Assembly: GCA_028704945.1 (NCBI GenBank)
Contig: JAQWEL010000001.1
Location: 1 to 64,000, forward strand
Source: Patescibacteria group bacterium
GTDB taxonomy: Bacteria; Patescibacteriota; Patescibacteriia; Patescibacteriales; Patescibacteriaceae
Length of the DNA stretch: 64,000 bases
Reading direction: 5' to 3'
The position numbers were made by a program, and so were the translations under genes. The number at the start of each line of letters is the position of its first letter. Positions within the stretch are counted from its first letter, which is position 1. Under the pieces are notes generated by a model. The model had not been told where the DNA came from. It saw nothing but the letters and a program-made list of their open reading frames with translations, and did no database searches. This document shows positions 41,930 to 51,884 of the stretch, one piece after another.

Positions 41930-44185
41930 TTACTTAACCATCGGCGCTGACATTGGTACTTCTATCTGATAGTCAGGTGAGTTATTTTCAAACTCAATCG
42001 TCTTTATTTCTTGCCAGTCCTTTAAACTGTTAACTTTAAAATAATTTCCGGAAACAGTATACAAGTTATCTCCGATGTAAAAAGATCTTTTAACAGTATT
42101 GTTATAACCATAGCCCCACCAATCTTCTCGATAGGCAGTTTTATCGTTATCATGACTAATTTTACCAGCAACTTTTAAGCCATCTTTTTTATCAACGCTA
42201 ATAGCATAAGCGCCAACAAACTCGGGCTTAGTCCCCCAATCAGAATTCCATCGTTGGGTTAAGTAAGCAGGAATAACTAATAATTTTTTATCGAAAGAAA
42301 ATAAAACTGCTTTATGATCATTTAGCGCAGCTGAATCACTGCCTAATCCGCCTAACTCAAGCTGGCTTATTTCTTTCGGATTGTTAGTATCAGCCACATC
42401 GAACAAAGAAATTTTTAAGCCCTTCACCACTGCCCTGCCCTTATCGTTTTCTTCAGTTTGACGGCCAATACCAATTAAAGTAGTTTCGTCATAGGGATGC
42501 AAATACTGAGAAAAACCCGGTATTTTTAATTCACCCAACACAATCGGTTTTTTAGGATTGGACAAATCAATAGCAAACAATGGATCAGTTTTTTCAAAGG
42601 TAACTAAGTATACTCTCTTGCCCATAAATCTAGCCGCATAGATACTTTCATTTTTAGCTAAGCCAGTTAAAGCGCCGACTTGTTTCAAATCATTGCCAAG
42701 CACAAAAACATTAGCATAAGAGGCCTTGTCTTTTTCATCAACCAACTCCGACCAGCTCCTATTTTTAGTTGTGGCCAACCTAAAATAATCACCTGACTCA
42801 TCCATGGAAAATTGATTCAAAACTGTACCAGCGACTTCACCCTGAGCTTTATACTCTATTTTACCATTATCATAAGCGATTTTATGGATGATAGTTTTTT
42901 CCATTTCTTCGGCAATGCTTTTATATTTAATTTTAGCTGCCGCTTTAATCTGATTTTCTGTCTTTTGTCTTTCGTCATCGCTTAAACTGGCTAAATATTT
43001 TTCAACAATATTCATTATTTTTTGCAATTTCTCGGCATCACTTAAAACTAATTTATCAGCTGCGTCAATCTTAGTTAAACGATCTTTGTCTTTGGCTGAT
43101 AATTTATCTTTTAATAAATCAATCGTTAATCTGGCTGTTAAGTCTGATTCATTAAAATATTTAGTGTAAGTCAGATATAAATTTTTCTCAGAAGCATATA
43201 AATTTTGAGCATTTGGCATAACGTAAACCTCTGTTTTAATTGGGGTTGAATTATCCTTAATATTGATAGCGGCTAAAGTAACCAAGTTGGCGCTATCATA
43301 TTGGGTGTCAAAATAATAAATGTTAGGTAATTTAAAACGATTGGTTTCTTTATCTGAAGAAATCATTTTGCCGTCCTCTAAAATCTTAGGTAAGGCGTAA
43401 TCATTATTCCAATAATAATTCCAATTGTTGGTAAAGAAATATAAATAATCACCTACCACACGTGAATCAGCATAATTGCCCTCGAAATCTAAGTCTCTAA
43501 CTTCCTTAGGATTTACTTTATCAGTCAAATCAAAAACTTTTACAAAAGTATAGCTGTTATGTCGACGAAAAGTTTTGTAAATTGGCATATTATAAATAGC
43601 TTGGTCATAACCGAAAACAACTAAATATTTGCCATTAATATAAATTTCTTGCGGCTGATTTTTAAATTTAATATTAGAAATAACTTTAGCATCTGTCGCT
43701 GGATAAGCTTTGATAATAGATAAATTTTTATTATTTACCACATAAGCATATTCCCCGTCTGTTTTTACAATATCAGCTTCGTCAACTCCCTCAACCTGGA
43801 CATTGGTTTTGGAATAATCTGGCGTGGCTGCGATTGCTTCATCTTTAGCGGCCATCGGAGCAGAACTATTACTAACAGCCCCTCTGCCGGTAGCGGTCGA
43901 ACTGTCCATGGCTAAACTTTTTTCCATGCGACTACCATAAAAAACTTGGGAATTGCTATTTTCATCCAAAAAATCTTTAAATTCCTGCAAAGATGTAAAT
44001 TTCTTTACTTTATTCGTTAAAACTTTGTTTTTTTCTTGATTAACAGTAGTTTTAGGCGCGGCTGGTTTAGGAGTAACTGTTTGTTTAGCTTTTGTTTTTA
44101 TTAAAGCTGCTAAACCGATGCTCGGTAAGACAATTAAAACCGCTACGATGATAAAAATTTTTAGCCAATTTTTTTGATGATACAT
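41930..44185 (-). CDS. Secreted beta-propeller domain protein (PF09826-like)
   Basis: 751 residues with one N-terminal membrane anchor or signal (KIFIIVAVLIVLPSIGLAAL) and a low-complexity linker. The hallmark YSKTNVQVEGVDEADIVKTD marks the beta-propeller family, and repeated blade-like segments (YAYVVNNKNLSIIK, KYLVVFGYD, GDYLYFFTN) follow. A helical Lys/Asp-rich insertion lies around 360-430. Outer-surface protein of unknown partner. Confidence 0.85.
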   Translation of the reverse strand: MYHQKNWLKIFIIVAVLIVLPSIGLAALIKTKAKQTVTPKPAAPKTTVNQEKNKVLTNKVKKFTSLQEFKDFLDENSNSQVFYGSRMEKSLAMDSSTATGRGAVSNSSAPMAAKDEAIAATPDYSKTNVQVEGVDEADIVKTDGEYAYVVNNKNLSIIKAYPATDAKVISNIKFKNQPQEIYINGKYLVVFGYDQAIYNMPIYKTFRRHNSYTFVKVFDLTDKVNPKEVRDLDFEGNYADSRVVGDYLYFFTNNWNYYWNNDYALPKILEDGKMISSDKETNRFKLPNIYYFDTQYDSANLVTLAAINIKDNSTPIKTEVYVMPNAQNLYASEKNLYLTYTKYFNESDLTARLTIDLLKDKLSAKDKDRLTKIDAADKLVLSDAEKLQKIMNIVEKYLASLSDDERQKTENQIKAAAKIKYKSIAEEMEKTIIHKIAYDNGKIEYKAQGEVAGTVLNQFSMDESGDYFRLATTKNRSWSELVDEKDKASYANVFVLGNDLKQVGALTGLAKNESIYAARFMGKRVYLVTFEKTDPLFAIDLSNPKKPIVLGELKIPGFSQYLHPYDETTLIGIGRQTEENDKGRAVVKGLKISLFDVADTNNPKEISQLELGGLGSDSAALNDHKAVLFSFDKKLLVIPAYLTQRWNSDWGTKPEFVGAYAISVDKKDGLKVAGKISHDNDKTAYREDWWGYGYNNTVKRSFYIGDNLYTVSGNYFKVNSLKDWQEIKTIEFENNSPDYQIEVPMSAPMVK

Positions 44186-44194
44186 ATTTTTAAT

Positions 44195-44524
44195 TTAAAA
44201 AATACCATTATTTTCAAAAGGTAACCATTCTTCTTCGCTATTGCCCCAACGATAAGCTAAAAGCTCATGCGTCTTCTCGGTATCGCTATAAACATATTCA
44301 ATTTCAACCTCTGAGCCTATTCTATTCGAATATGCGGTTTTACGGTCAATTACTTTCGGTTTAGTGATAAATTCGAGTTTTACCAAACCCAAGTGACTAT
44401 CAAAAACAATATATTCAACTTCTGTGCCACCATGTTCTTCTGGCAAAAAATAATTGTCGGCTTCTTCAACTTCAAAATCTGCTCGAATTTTATCAAGTAA
44501 ATCTTTCCAACGCTCAACGTGCAT
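44195..44524 (-). CDS. Hypothetical small acidic protein
   Basis: 109 residues, acidic, soluble (WKDLLDKIRADFEVEEADNY start). No family recognised, but its compact alpha/beta pattern and its place between pilT and the propeller gene support a true gene. It ends 9 bp before the propeller gene start. Confidence 0.7.
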   Translation of the reverse strand: MHVERWKDLLDKIRADFEVEEADNYFLPEEHGGTEVEYIVFDSHLGLVKLEFITKPKVIDRKTAYSNRIGSEVEIEYVYSDTEKTHELLAYRWGNSEEEWLPFENNGIF

Positions 44525-44538
44525 ATTTTTATTACATT

Positions 44539-45582
44539 TTAATTATAAATCGCTTTGGTTTCTAAATTACGCTTATAACGGCTGACTGTCAACTCATCGA
44601 TGTAGCCTTGTTCATAAAGTAAATCAATGGATTTATTCATGTCAATCATCCCCTGCTGGTAGCTGGTTTTGATGACGGTATTAAGTTGAGCGACTTTATT
44701 TTCACGAATTAAATTAGATACAGCTTGATTATTAATCATAACCTCTCTGGCCGCAACCTGCCCACCGCCTATTTTAGGCAACAATTCCTGGGAAATAACC
44801 GCTCTCAGGGTTAGTGAAAACTGAGTTAAAACTTGTTGACGGCGTTGAGCCGGAAAAGAGTCGATAATACGGGCAACTGATTCGGCCGCGCTGTTAGTAT
44901 GAAGTGTTGATAAAACTAAATGTCCTGTTTCAGCCGCGGTTAAGGCAGCGCTAATGGTTTCCATATCTCTCATCTCGCCAATCATGATTACATTAGGATC
45001 TTGGCGTAAAATAGCTTTTAAAGCACCCTTAAAGCTAGGCGTATCTGTACCTATCTCACGTTGTTCAATAATACTATATTTATCCTTAAAAACATACTCA
45101 ATCGGATCTTCAATAGTAATAATATGGCTTCTTTTAGAATTGTTAATTAAATCAATCATGGTGGCAATAGTGGTAGATTTACCTACGCCTGATGGACCAG
45201 TAATTAAGATTAAACCGTCTTTTAATCGAGTCAAATTACACATAGTTTCAGAAAAACCAGCTTCTTCCGGAGTTGGGACAACCATTTTTATTTGACGAGC
45301 AGCCAAGCCGACTCTTCTTTGCTGAAGATGCAGGTTAATTCTAAAGCGTTCTTCAAAAATATCGAGTGAAAAGTCTAATTCTTTTTCTTTGGCAAAATAT
45401 TCTTGCTGTTCAGGGGTCAAAATGGTCTTAATTGAGGTGCGTAAAAAACTGTCAGCAATAATATCCTCTGAAATCGGCACTAATTCCCCGTCTATTCTTA
45501 AAGACGGTCTACTTCCGCCAATTAAATGCAGGTCAGAAGCATGACGATCTATAGCTAATTGAAAATATTCTTTAAATTCCAT
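44539..45582 (-). CDS. pilT: Type IV pilus retraction ATPase PilT
   Basis: Hexameric ATPase that depolymerises type IV pili. Walker A GPSGVGKSTT, Asp box TIEDPIEYVF, Walker B region DPNVIMIGEMRD and His box GHLVLSTLHTNSA are complete, and the C-terminal AREVMINNQAV fits PilT. 347 residues. The prepilin at 5.5-6.7 kb is one candidate substrate; no pilB or pilC is in the window. Confidence 0.95.
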   Translation of the reverse strand: MEFKEYFQLAIDRHASDLHLIGGSRPSLRIDGELVPISEDIIADSFLRTSIKTILTPEQQEYFAKEKELDFSLDIFEERFRINLHLQQRRVGLAARQIKMVVPTPEEAGFSETMCNLTRLKDGLILITGPSGVGKSTTIATMIDLINNSKRSHIITIEDPIEYVFKDKYSIIEQREIGTDTPSFKGALKAILRQDPNVIMIGEMRDMETISAALTAAETGHLVLSTLHTNSAAESVARIIDSFPAQRRQQVLTQFSLTLRAVISQELLPKIGGGQVAAREVMINNQAVSNLIRENKVAQLNTVIKTSYQQGMIDMNKSIDLLYEQGYIDELTVSRYKRNLETKAIYN

Positions 45583-45917
45583 ATTTACTATTTTTTATAT
45601 TGCTATTATACCATAACAAAAATTTTAACGCAAAATCGTAAATAAAATAATATTTATTTAATATTAGCCAATTTTATTAATAAGCCTTGCCAAAAAGACA
45701 AATATATGATAATCTTTATATATAATGTAGTAAATTTATTTGAAAATAAACTTTCCGAACAGATTGCTTTTAGTTTGCACTTCAGATTTGCTTTAATATT
45801 GGACAAAAATTACATGGGAATCTCTATTCCAATCTTTATAAAGCTTTTTAATAGGTTTGTTTAAAAACCTAATTTTTTCGTGCAAACTTAATCATTTCTT
45901 CGGAATGGCTAAAAAAT
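45583..45917 (+). promoter_or_regulatory. Structured 335-bp leader of rny
   Basis: No gene. A TATAAT at 45721-45726 can start the transcript. Nested pairing follows: TTCCGAA 45753-45759 with TTCGGAA 45899-45905; AGTTTGCAC 45772-45780 with GTGCAAACT 45880-45888; GCTTTA 45790-45795 with TAAAGC 45839-45844; ATTGG 45798-45802 with CCAAT 45829-45833, which competes with a GGAAT CTCT ATTCC hairpin; and a terminator-like hairpin TAGGTTT 45852-45858 with AAACCTA 45865-45871 followed by T6. It reads like an attenuator or riboswitch-type leader. Confidence 0.5.
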
Positions 45918-47432
45918 ATGCAATATTTTATTTATTTTGCGATTTTGGCCATTGGTATTTTGATTGGTTATTGGTTTAGAAAACAACAAGCTCTTAAAAA
46001 TGTTGCTAGCTCTGAATTAAAAGCCGAAAAAATCATTAATGAGGCTAAATCTCGTGAAAAACAAGTTATTTTAGACGCTCAAGAAAAATCCCTAAAAATT
46101 ATTGAGGAATCTAAAAAAACAATTGATTCTGAAAGAAAAGATGTTTTGCGCCAAAAGGAAAAATTAGAGGAAAAAGAAAACTTTTTTTCTCAAAAATTAA
46201 TTGATTTACAGGACAAACAACAGGATTTATACGAAAAACTCAATAAAATTGAAGAAGCTAAGGATAAAATCAAGCAAATAAAACAAGAACAAATTGAAAA
46301 ATTAGAAAAAATTGCTCAAATGAATAAATCTGAGGCTCAGGACGTTTTATTTAAAAATGCTGAAAAAGAAGTTAGTGAATCCTTAATGTCTCGCATTAAT
46401 AAGTTAGAAAGAGAAGGGGAAGATGCTTTAGAGGAAAAAACCAGAGAAATTATCTCTTCAGCCATGCAACGTATGGCCAGCCCCATTACTAACGAACTTA
46501 CCACTACTAACGTCGAGCTTCCTTCGGATGAATTAAAAGGCAGAATTATCGGCCGCGAAGGCAGAAATATAAAAGCTATTGAAAATTTAACCGGCGTTGA
46601 GATTATTGTTGATGATATGCCTAACGTCATAACTATTTCTGGTTTTTCAGGCATTAGAAGACACATTGCCAAAAGAGCTTTGGAAATATTGATAAAAGAC
46701 GGTAGAATCCACCCAACCAAAATTGAAGGAGCCGTAGAACAAGCCAAAAAAGATTTAGCAATTGACATTAAAAAAGCAGGGGAAGATGCTCTATATGAAT
46801 TAGGCGTAACTGGCTTTGATACCAAATTGACTCAAATCTTAGGGCGAATGAAATATAGAACCAGTTATGGTCAAAATGCTTTAAAACACAGTATTGAAGT
46901 AGCTCATTTGTGTGGTTTATTAGCAGAAGAATTAGGCGCTAATACTGCTATGGCTAAAAAAGCTGGCTTATTGCATGACATTGGTAAAGCAGTTGATCAC
47001 GAAGTGAAGGGTAGTCATCCTGAAATTGGCGGACAAATTGCTAAAAAATTCAACTTGCCCGAAGAAATCATTGATGCGATTGAAAATCATCATGAAGACA
47101 AACCTAAATTCTTAATGACTTTAATAGTTAAGGCAGCTGATGCCATATCGTCAAGTCGCCCCGGAGCCAGGAATGATAGCCTGGAAAAATATATCCAGCG
47201 CTTAGAAGAATTAGAAAAGATTGCTGAAACTTTTGATGGCGTTAATAAAACTTATGCCATCCAAGCTGGTAGAGAGGTGAGGGTATTTGTTGATTCGGAA
47301 AAGGTTAACGATATTGAATGTTACGAATTAGCTAAGAATATCGCTAAAAAAATAGAAGAAGAACTTAAATATCCAGGAGAAATCAAAGTCAATCTTTTGC
47401 GTGAAATGCGCGTAATTGAGTACGCCAGATAA
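45918..47432 (+). CDS. rny: Ribonuclease Y
   Basis: Membrane-anchored endonuclease starting mRNA decay. An N-terminal helix (1-20), a long coiled coil (25-190), a KH domain (KGRIIGREGRNIKAIENLTG) and an HD domain with KAGLLHDIGKAVDHE and ENHHED are in order. 504 residues. Downstream a stable hairpin (47450-47479) precedes the next gene. Confidence 0.96.
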   Translation: MQYFIYFAILAIGILIGYWFRKQQALKNVASSELKAEKIINEAKSREKQVILDAQEKSLKIIEESKKTIDSERKDVLRQKEKLEEKENFFSQKLIDLQDKQQDLYEKLNKIEEAKDKIKQIKQEQIEKLEKIAQMNKSEAQDVLFKNAEKEVSESLMSRINKLEREGEDALEEKTREIISSAMQRMASPITNELTTTNVELPSDELKGRIIGREGRNIKAIENLTGVEIIVDDMPNVITISGFSGIRRHIAKRALEILIKDGRIHPTKIEGAVEQAKKDLAIDIKKAGEDALYELGVTGFDTKLTQILGRMKYRTSYGQNALKHSIEVAHLCGLLAEELGANTAMAKKAGLLHDIGKAVDHEVKGSHPEIGGQIAKKFNLPEEIIDAIENHHEDKPKFLMTLIVKAADAISSSRPGARNDSLEKYIQRLEELEKIAETFDGVNKTYAIQAGREVRVFVDSEKVNDIECYELAKNIAKKIEEELKYPGEIKVNLLREMRVIEYAR

Positions 47433-47449
47433 AAAACGGATTAAGATAG

Positions 47450-47479
47450 GGCAATCAATTTTACTTAAAATCGATTGCC
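47450..47479 (+). other. Intercistronic stem-loop after rny
   Basis: GGCAATC (47450-47456) pairs with GATTGCC (47473-47479) and the stem continues inward with ATTTT/AAAAT. No T run follows, so it probably stabilises or separates messages. Confidence 0.6.
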
Positions 47480-47501
47480 TCAATATTCATCTGTATTAAT
47501 T

Positions 47502-49289
47502 ATGCCTCTTTTGAAGAAAAATAAAACTTCTTATAACTATAATCAAACAGACAAAGAACTGATTTCTGCTTTGGCTAAAAAAAGACTGCCGAGTTTAAAG
47601 CAATTAAAATATTTAAATAAATTTTTAAATAAAAAAGAAATTATTTTAACTTGCCTTGGTTTAGCGCTTGTCTTAAGTGGATTAATATTGTCTGTTGGGC
47701 ATCTTTATCAACAAAAAGTGGAGGTAGCACCTGATGAAGGTGGCAAATATATTGAGGGATCAATCGGTTCACCTCAATTTATTAATCCAATTTATTCAAG
47801 TTTAAATGAGGTTGATGCTGATTTATCAAAATTAATCTATTCTTCATTATTTAATCGCGATAAAAATGGTTTTTTAGCTCAAGATTTGGTTGATAGCTAC
47901 ACTTTAAGTCCGGATCAAAAAACTTACACTTTTAATCTTAAAAAAAATGTAAAGTGGCATAATGGTTCCGAATTAAAAGCAGATGATGTTGTTTTCACGA
48001 TTGAGACAATCCAAGATTCATCCTTCCATTCTCCTTTAAGGACGAGTTTAGCTGGTGTTGGTGTTAAAAAAATCGACGATTATTCTTTTTCATTAGAATT
48101 ACCTGAACCGTTTGCTCCTTTTATCGAGTTATTGACTTTTGGCATACTGCCCAAAGAAACCTGGGAAGAGATCAGCCCTTCAAGCATGTCTTTAACTGAT
48201 TTGAATCTTCATCCAATCGGCTCCGGCCCTTACCAGTTTACTTCTTTAACAAAAGATAAAACCGGTTTAATCCATGCTATCAATTTAGAAATCAATCAAG
48301 ATTATTATGGTGATAAACCATTTATCTCTAAAATGACTTTTAAATTTTTCCCAACTTCAGAAGAGTTGATTAGTTCTTTAAATGATGGACAAATTGACGG
48401 CGGTAGTTATTTATCGAATGATGATATTAAGAATATTAATTCAAAAAATTCTTACAATATCCATAAATTAAATTTACCAGAAAACACTGCCGTGGTTTTT
48501 AATTTAAGAAATAAGGATGAATTTTCTAACATCAAATTCAGACAAGCGCTTGCCTACGCTATTAATAAACAAAAGATAGTAGGGGATATCTTTGGCGAAA
48601 ATGCCGAGGCAGTCGATTCTCCAATTAATACTAAAAGTTTCGGTTATAGTTCCGATATTACTAAATATAACTATAATCTTGGAGAATCTAAAAAGTTACT
48701 GCGTGATCTGGGTTGGGAATTGAAATCAGTTAAGGATGAAGATGGTCTCTGGCAGACAAAAAATAATCAAGTTTTAAGCGTAAAATTGACTGTTCCTGAT
48801 TCCATTGAAACCATTAAGATGGCTGAAGCTATCTCTTCAGCTTGGCAAGAACTCGGCATTAAAACCGACCTTAACATTATTAGTAAAAATGATTTGAATA
48901 AGGCTATTTCTTCAAAAAATTTCACAGCTATGGTTTATAGCTGGTCTGTCGGAATGGATCCTGATCCTTACGTGATGTGGCATTCGTCCCAATCAGGTGA
49001 GCGCGGCCAAAACATTACTGGCTATAAGAATGAAAAAGTTGACAAACTTTTGGAAGATGGCCGCTTAACCAATAATATACAACTTAGAGAAAAAGATTAT
49101 ATCGAGTTTCAAAAAATAATAACTCAGGATGTTCCCGCTATTTTTCTTTACTCTCCTCGTTATATTTATCTTCAAAACAAACGCATCAAAGGTTTTGATG
49201 TGAATGTTGTCACTTCTCCGGAAGATCGTTTTGATAATATCTCTTCTTGGTATATCAAAGAATCAAAATCTCTTAATTTTAAAAAATAA
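47502..49289 (+). CDS. Extracellular solute-binding protein family 5 (OppA-like), membrane-anchored
   Basis: 595 residues from ATG 47502 (the earlier frame begins with TTG). An N-terminal cytoplasmic segment of ~45 residues and one membrane helix (EIILTCLGLALVLSGLIL) replace a normal signal. The rest is a peptide/nickel-binding fold: YIEGSIGSPQFINPIYSS, VDADLSKLIYSSLF, PIGSGPYQF, KFRQALAYAINKQKIV. No permease genes lie nearby. Bound ligand unknown. Confidence 0.87.
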   Translation: MPLLKKNKTSYNYNQTDKELISALAKKRLPSLKQLKYLNKFLNKKEIILTCLGLALVLSGLILSVGHLYQQKVEVAPDEGGKYIEGSIGSPQFINPIYSSLNEVDADLSKLIYSSLFNRDKNGFLAQDLVDSYTLSPDQKTYTFNLKKNVKWHNGSELKADDVVFTIETIQDSSFHSPLRTSLAGVGVKKIDDYSFSLELPEPFAPFIELLTFGILPKETWEEISPSSMSLTDLNLHPIGSGPYQFTSLTKDKTGLIHAINLEINQDYYGDKPFISKMTFKFFPTSEELISSLNDGQIDGGSYLSNDDIKNINSKNSYNIHKLNLPENTAVVFNLRNKDEFSNIKFRQALAYAINKQKIVGDIFGENAEAVDSPINTKSFGYSSDITKYNYNLGESKKLLRDLGWELKSVKDEDGLWQTKNNQVLSVKLTVPDSIETIKMAEAISSAWQELGIKTDLNIISKNDLNKAISSKNFTAMVYSWSVGMDPDPYVMWHSSQSGERGQNITGYKNEKVDKLLEDGRLTNNIQLREKDYIEFQKIITQDVPAIFLYSPRYIYLQNKRIKGFDVNVVTSPEDRFDNISSWYIKESKSLNFKK

Positions 49290-49320
49290 CTCTAATATAT
49301 AATTAATTTACTCTCATTTA

Positions 49321-49339
49321 GCCAGGATTAATTTCTGGC
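49321..49339 (+). promoter_or_regulatory. Hairpin just before rnj
   Basis: GCCAG (49321-49325) pairs with CTGGC (49335-49339) and ends 5 nt before the start codon, so it could influence translation initiation. Confidence 0.5.
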
Positions 49340-49344
49340 CTATT

Positions 49345-51243
49345 ATGATTATCTCTATGATTACAAAATTTAAAAGCAAAAACTCTGTTTCCAAGCCTCT
49401 GTCGGACACCAAAAAACCGACTCCGCTAAAAAAAGTTGAAACAGTTGCGACGACTGTTAGCCAAACCATGCCCAGAAACAATAGGTATGGTTCTAATAAT
49501 CGCCCGAACAATAACCTTAAAAAAGATTATCCAGTTAAATCCATTAAAGAATATGGCTCGGGAGCGGAAAAACTTCGCGTTATTGTTTTAGGCGGCTTAG
49601 AAGAAGTCGGCCGCAACATGTCTTTATTAGAATATGGCAACGATATCATTATTATTGATATGGGGCTTCAGTTTCCAGAAGAAGATATGTATGGTATTGA
49701 TTACATTATTCCTAACATCACCTACCTAAAAGACAAAACTAAAAACATTAAAGCGGTTATTATTACCCATGGCCACTATGATCATATCGGCGGTATTCCT
49801 CATATTATGGGAGAAATTGGCAACCCACCGATGTTTATGGGTAAAATGACAGCTGGTTTAGTCCGCAAACGAGGCAAAGAATTTACCAAATGTCCTGAAT
49901 TAGCAATCACTGAAATTAATGAAACGACTAAATTACAATTAGGCAAAAATTTTCGAGTAGAGTTTTTAAGGGTTAATCATTCTATTCCTGATTGTTTTGC
50001 TGTTATAGTCCATACACCATTGGGCACTGTAATACATACGGGCGATTTTAAGATTGACTATACTCCTGTCAACGATAAACCAGCTGACCTGCAACGCATC
50101 GCTCAAATCGGCTCTCAGGGCGTTTTAATGCTCATGTCTGACTCAACCGACGCCACTAGCGCTGGTTATCAAGTTTCTGAATCAACTATCGGCACCGAGA
50201 TGGGTAAATTTTTCGAAGACATTGAAGGCCGTATTATTATCGGCACTTTCGCTTCACAATTAAGCCGTGTTCAAAAACTTTTCGAGATTGCTGAAAGGCT
50301 CGGCCGTCGAATTTATCTACAAGGTCGCTCTATGAACGATAATGTGGAAATAGCTCACCAAATCGGCTATTTAAAATTCAGTCCGAAAACTTTAATCCAA
50401 GACGAGGGAGAATTAAGAAGAATTCCTGATAATAAATTAATGATTATCGGTACTGGCGCTCAAGGGGAATCTAACGCCTTCTTAATGAAAGTCGTTTCTG
50501 GAGAACATAAGTTTATCAAACTCAAAAAAGGGGATACGGTTATCTTTTCTTCGTCAATCATCCCTGGCAATGAAAGAAGCATCCAAAATCTACGCGACTT
50601 GATTGTCCGATCTGGCGCCCAGGTAGTCAATTACAAGATGATGGACGTCCATGCCGGCGGACATGCTAAACAAGAAGACTTAAAATTAATGATGCGTCTT
50701 CTTAAGCCTGAATTCTTTATGCCGATTGAGGCTAACCACTATATGCTTCAAGCCCATGCTGACTTAGCTAAACAAGTTGGTATCCCTGAAGAAAATATTT
50801 TTGTGGCTGACAATGGCCAAGTAGTAGAGTTGCGCCGCGAGGGGAATCGACGCTTAGGAAAACTAACCATGGAAAAAGTCGAAACTGATTACGTCATGGT
50901 TGATGGCTTAGGTGTTGGTGATGTATCGGAAATTGTTTTACGCGACAGAAAAGCCATGGCTGAAGACGGTATGATTGTGGTTATCACTACGATTGATTCC
51001 AAGACCGGCAATCTGATTGGCAGCCCTGATATTATTTCCAGAGGCTTTATCTATATGAAAGAAAACAAAGAATTAATCCAAAAAACTCGCAATCGCATCA
51101 AAGCTATTGTTAGTGATCGTCCGCAAATATCGCCAGTTGATGATGACTATATTAAAAATAAAGTCCGCAATGATATTGGCCAATTTTTATTCAGTCAAAC
51201 CAAACGTCGACCAATGGTCTTACCAGTTGTTATCAAAATCTAA
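49345..51243 (+). CDS. rnj: Ribonuclease J
   Basis: Metallo-beta-lactamase/beta-CASP nuclease with 5' exo- and endonuclease activity. After a ~70-residue basic tail the catalytic core starts at LRVIVLGGLEEVGRNM, with HGHYDHIGG and the motif 4 HTGDFKIDY; the beta-CASP region and C-terminal domain are complete. ATG 49345 or 49357 are equally possible. 632 residues. Confidence 0.96.
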   Translation: MIISMITKFKSKNSVSKPLSDTKKPTPLKKVETVATTVSQTMPRNNRYGSNNRPNNNLKKDYPVKSIKEYGSGAEKLRVIVLGGLEEVGRNMSLLEYGNDIIIIDMGLQFPEEDMYGIDYIIPNITYLKDKTKNIKAVIITHGHYDHIGGIPHIMGEIGNPPMFMGKMTAGLVRKRGKEFTKCPELAITEINETTKLQLGKNFRVEFLRVNHSIPDCFAVIVHTPLGTVIHTGDFKIDYTPVNDKPADLQRIAQIGSQGVLMLMSDSTDATSAGYQVSESTIGTEMGKFFEDIEGRIIIGTFASQLSRVQKLFEIAERLGRRIYLQGRSMNDNVEIAHQIGYLKFSPKTLIQDEGELRRIPDNKLMIIGTGAQGESNAFLMKVVSGEHKFIKLKKGDTVIFSSSIIPGNERSIQNLRDLIVRSGAQVVNYKMMDVHAGGHAKQEDLKLMMRLLKPEFFMPIEANHYMLQAHADLAKQVGIPEENIFVADNGQVVELRREGNRRLGKLTMEKVETDYVMVDGLGVGDVSEIVLRDRKAMAEDGMIVVITTIDSKTGNLIGSPDIISRGFIYMKENKELIQKTRNRIKAIVSDRPQISPVDDDYIKNKVRNDIGQFLFSQTKRRPMVLPVVIKI

Positions 51244-51257
51244 TATTTACCAAATAT

Positions 51258-51287
51258 AAAAAAACTAGAAATCAATCTAGTTTTTTT
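51258..51287. terminator. Bidirectional terminator
   Basis: AAAAAACTAGA AATCAA TCTAGTTTTTTT, between convergent rnj and clpP. Confidence 0.88.
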
Positions 51288-51296
51288 AATATAAAT

Positions 51297-51875
51297 CTAT
51301 TTAGAAATAATCTTATCAATCAATCCAAATTTCTTAGCATCTTCCGGGCTCATGAAATTATCACGATCAGTTGCATCTTCAACCTTTTTTAATGGTTGCT
51401 TAGTATGTTTAGCTAAAATCTTATTTAAATTATCTTTCATTTGCAAAATTCTTTCGGCATGGATTTTAATATCAGAAGCTTGGCCTTCAGCTCCACCCAA
51501 AACTTGATGGATCATTATTTCTGAATTAGGCAAAGATAAACGCTTGCCTGGGGCTCCACCAGCCAACAACAGTGCCCCCATAGAAGCTGCCATACCGACA
51601 CAGATAGTAGAAACATCTGATTTAACATATTGCATCGTGTCATAAATAGCCATGCCAGCGGTGACTGATCCACCAGGCGTATTAATATAAAATTTTATAT
51701 CTTTGTCTTTATTCTCAGCATCAAGAAATAATAACTGAGCCACAATGGTGTTAGCTACACGACTATCTATCGGCTCACCCAAAAAAATAATCCGATCTTT
51801 TAACAACCTGGAATAAATATCATAAGCTCTTTCGCCCATGCTTGTTTTTTCAATTACTGTTGGGATTAATACCAT
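51297..51875 (-). CDS. clpP: ATP-dependent Clp protease proteolytic subunit
   Basis: Serine protease ring used with Clp ATPases. Catalytic Ser98 (GMAASMGA), His123 (MIHQVLGG) and Asp172 (TDRDNFMS) are all present. 192 residues, standard. It is followed on the minus strand by the rnj terminator; the upstream gene ends 9 bp before its start. Confidence 0.97.
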   Translation of the reverse strand: MVLIPTVIEKTSMGERAYDIYSRLLKDRIIFLGEPIDSRVANTIVAQLLFLDAENKDKDIKFYINTPGGSVTAGMAIYDTMQYVKSDVSTICVGMAASMGALLLAGGAPGKRLSLPNSEIMIHQVLGGAEGQASDIKIHAERILQMKDNLNKILAKHTKQPLKKVEDATDRDNFMSPEDAKKFGLIDKIISK

Positions 51876-51884
51876 ATTTTTATA

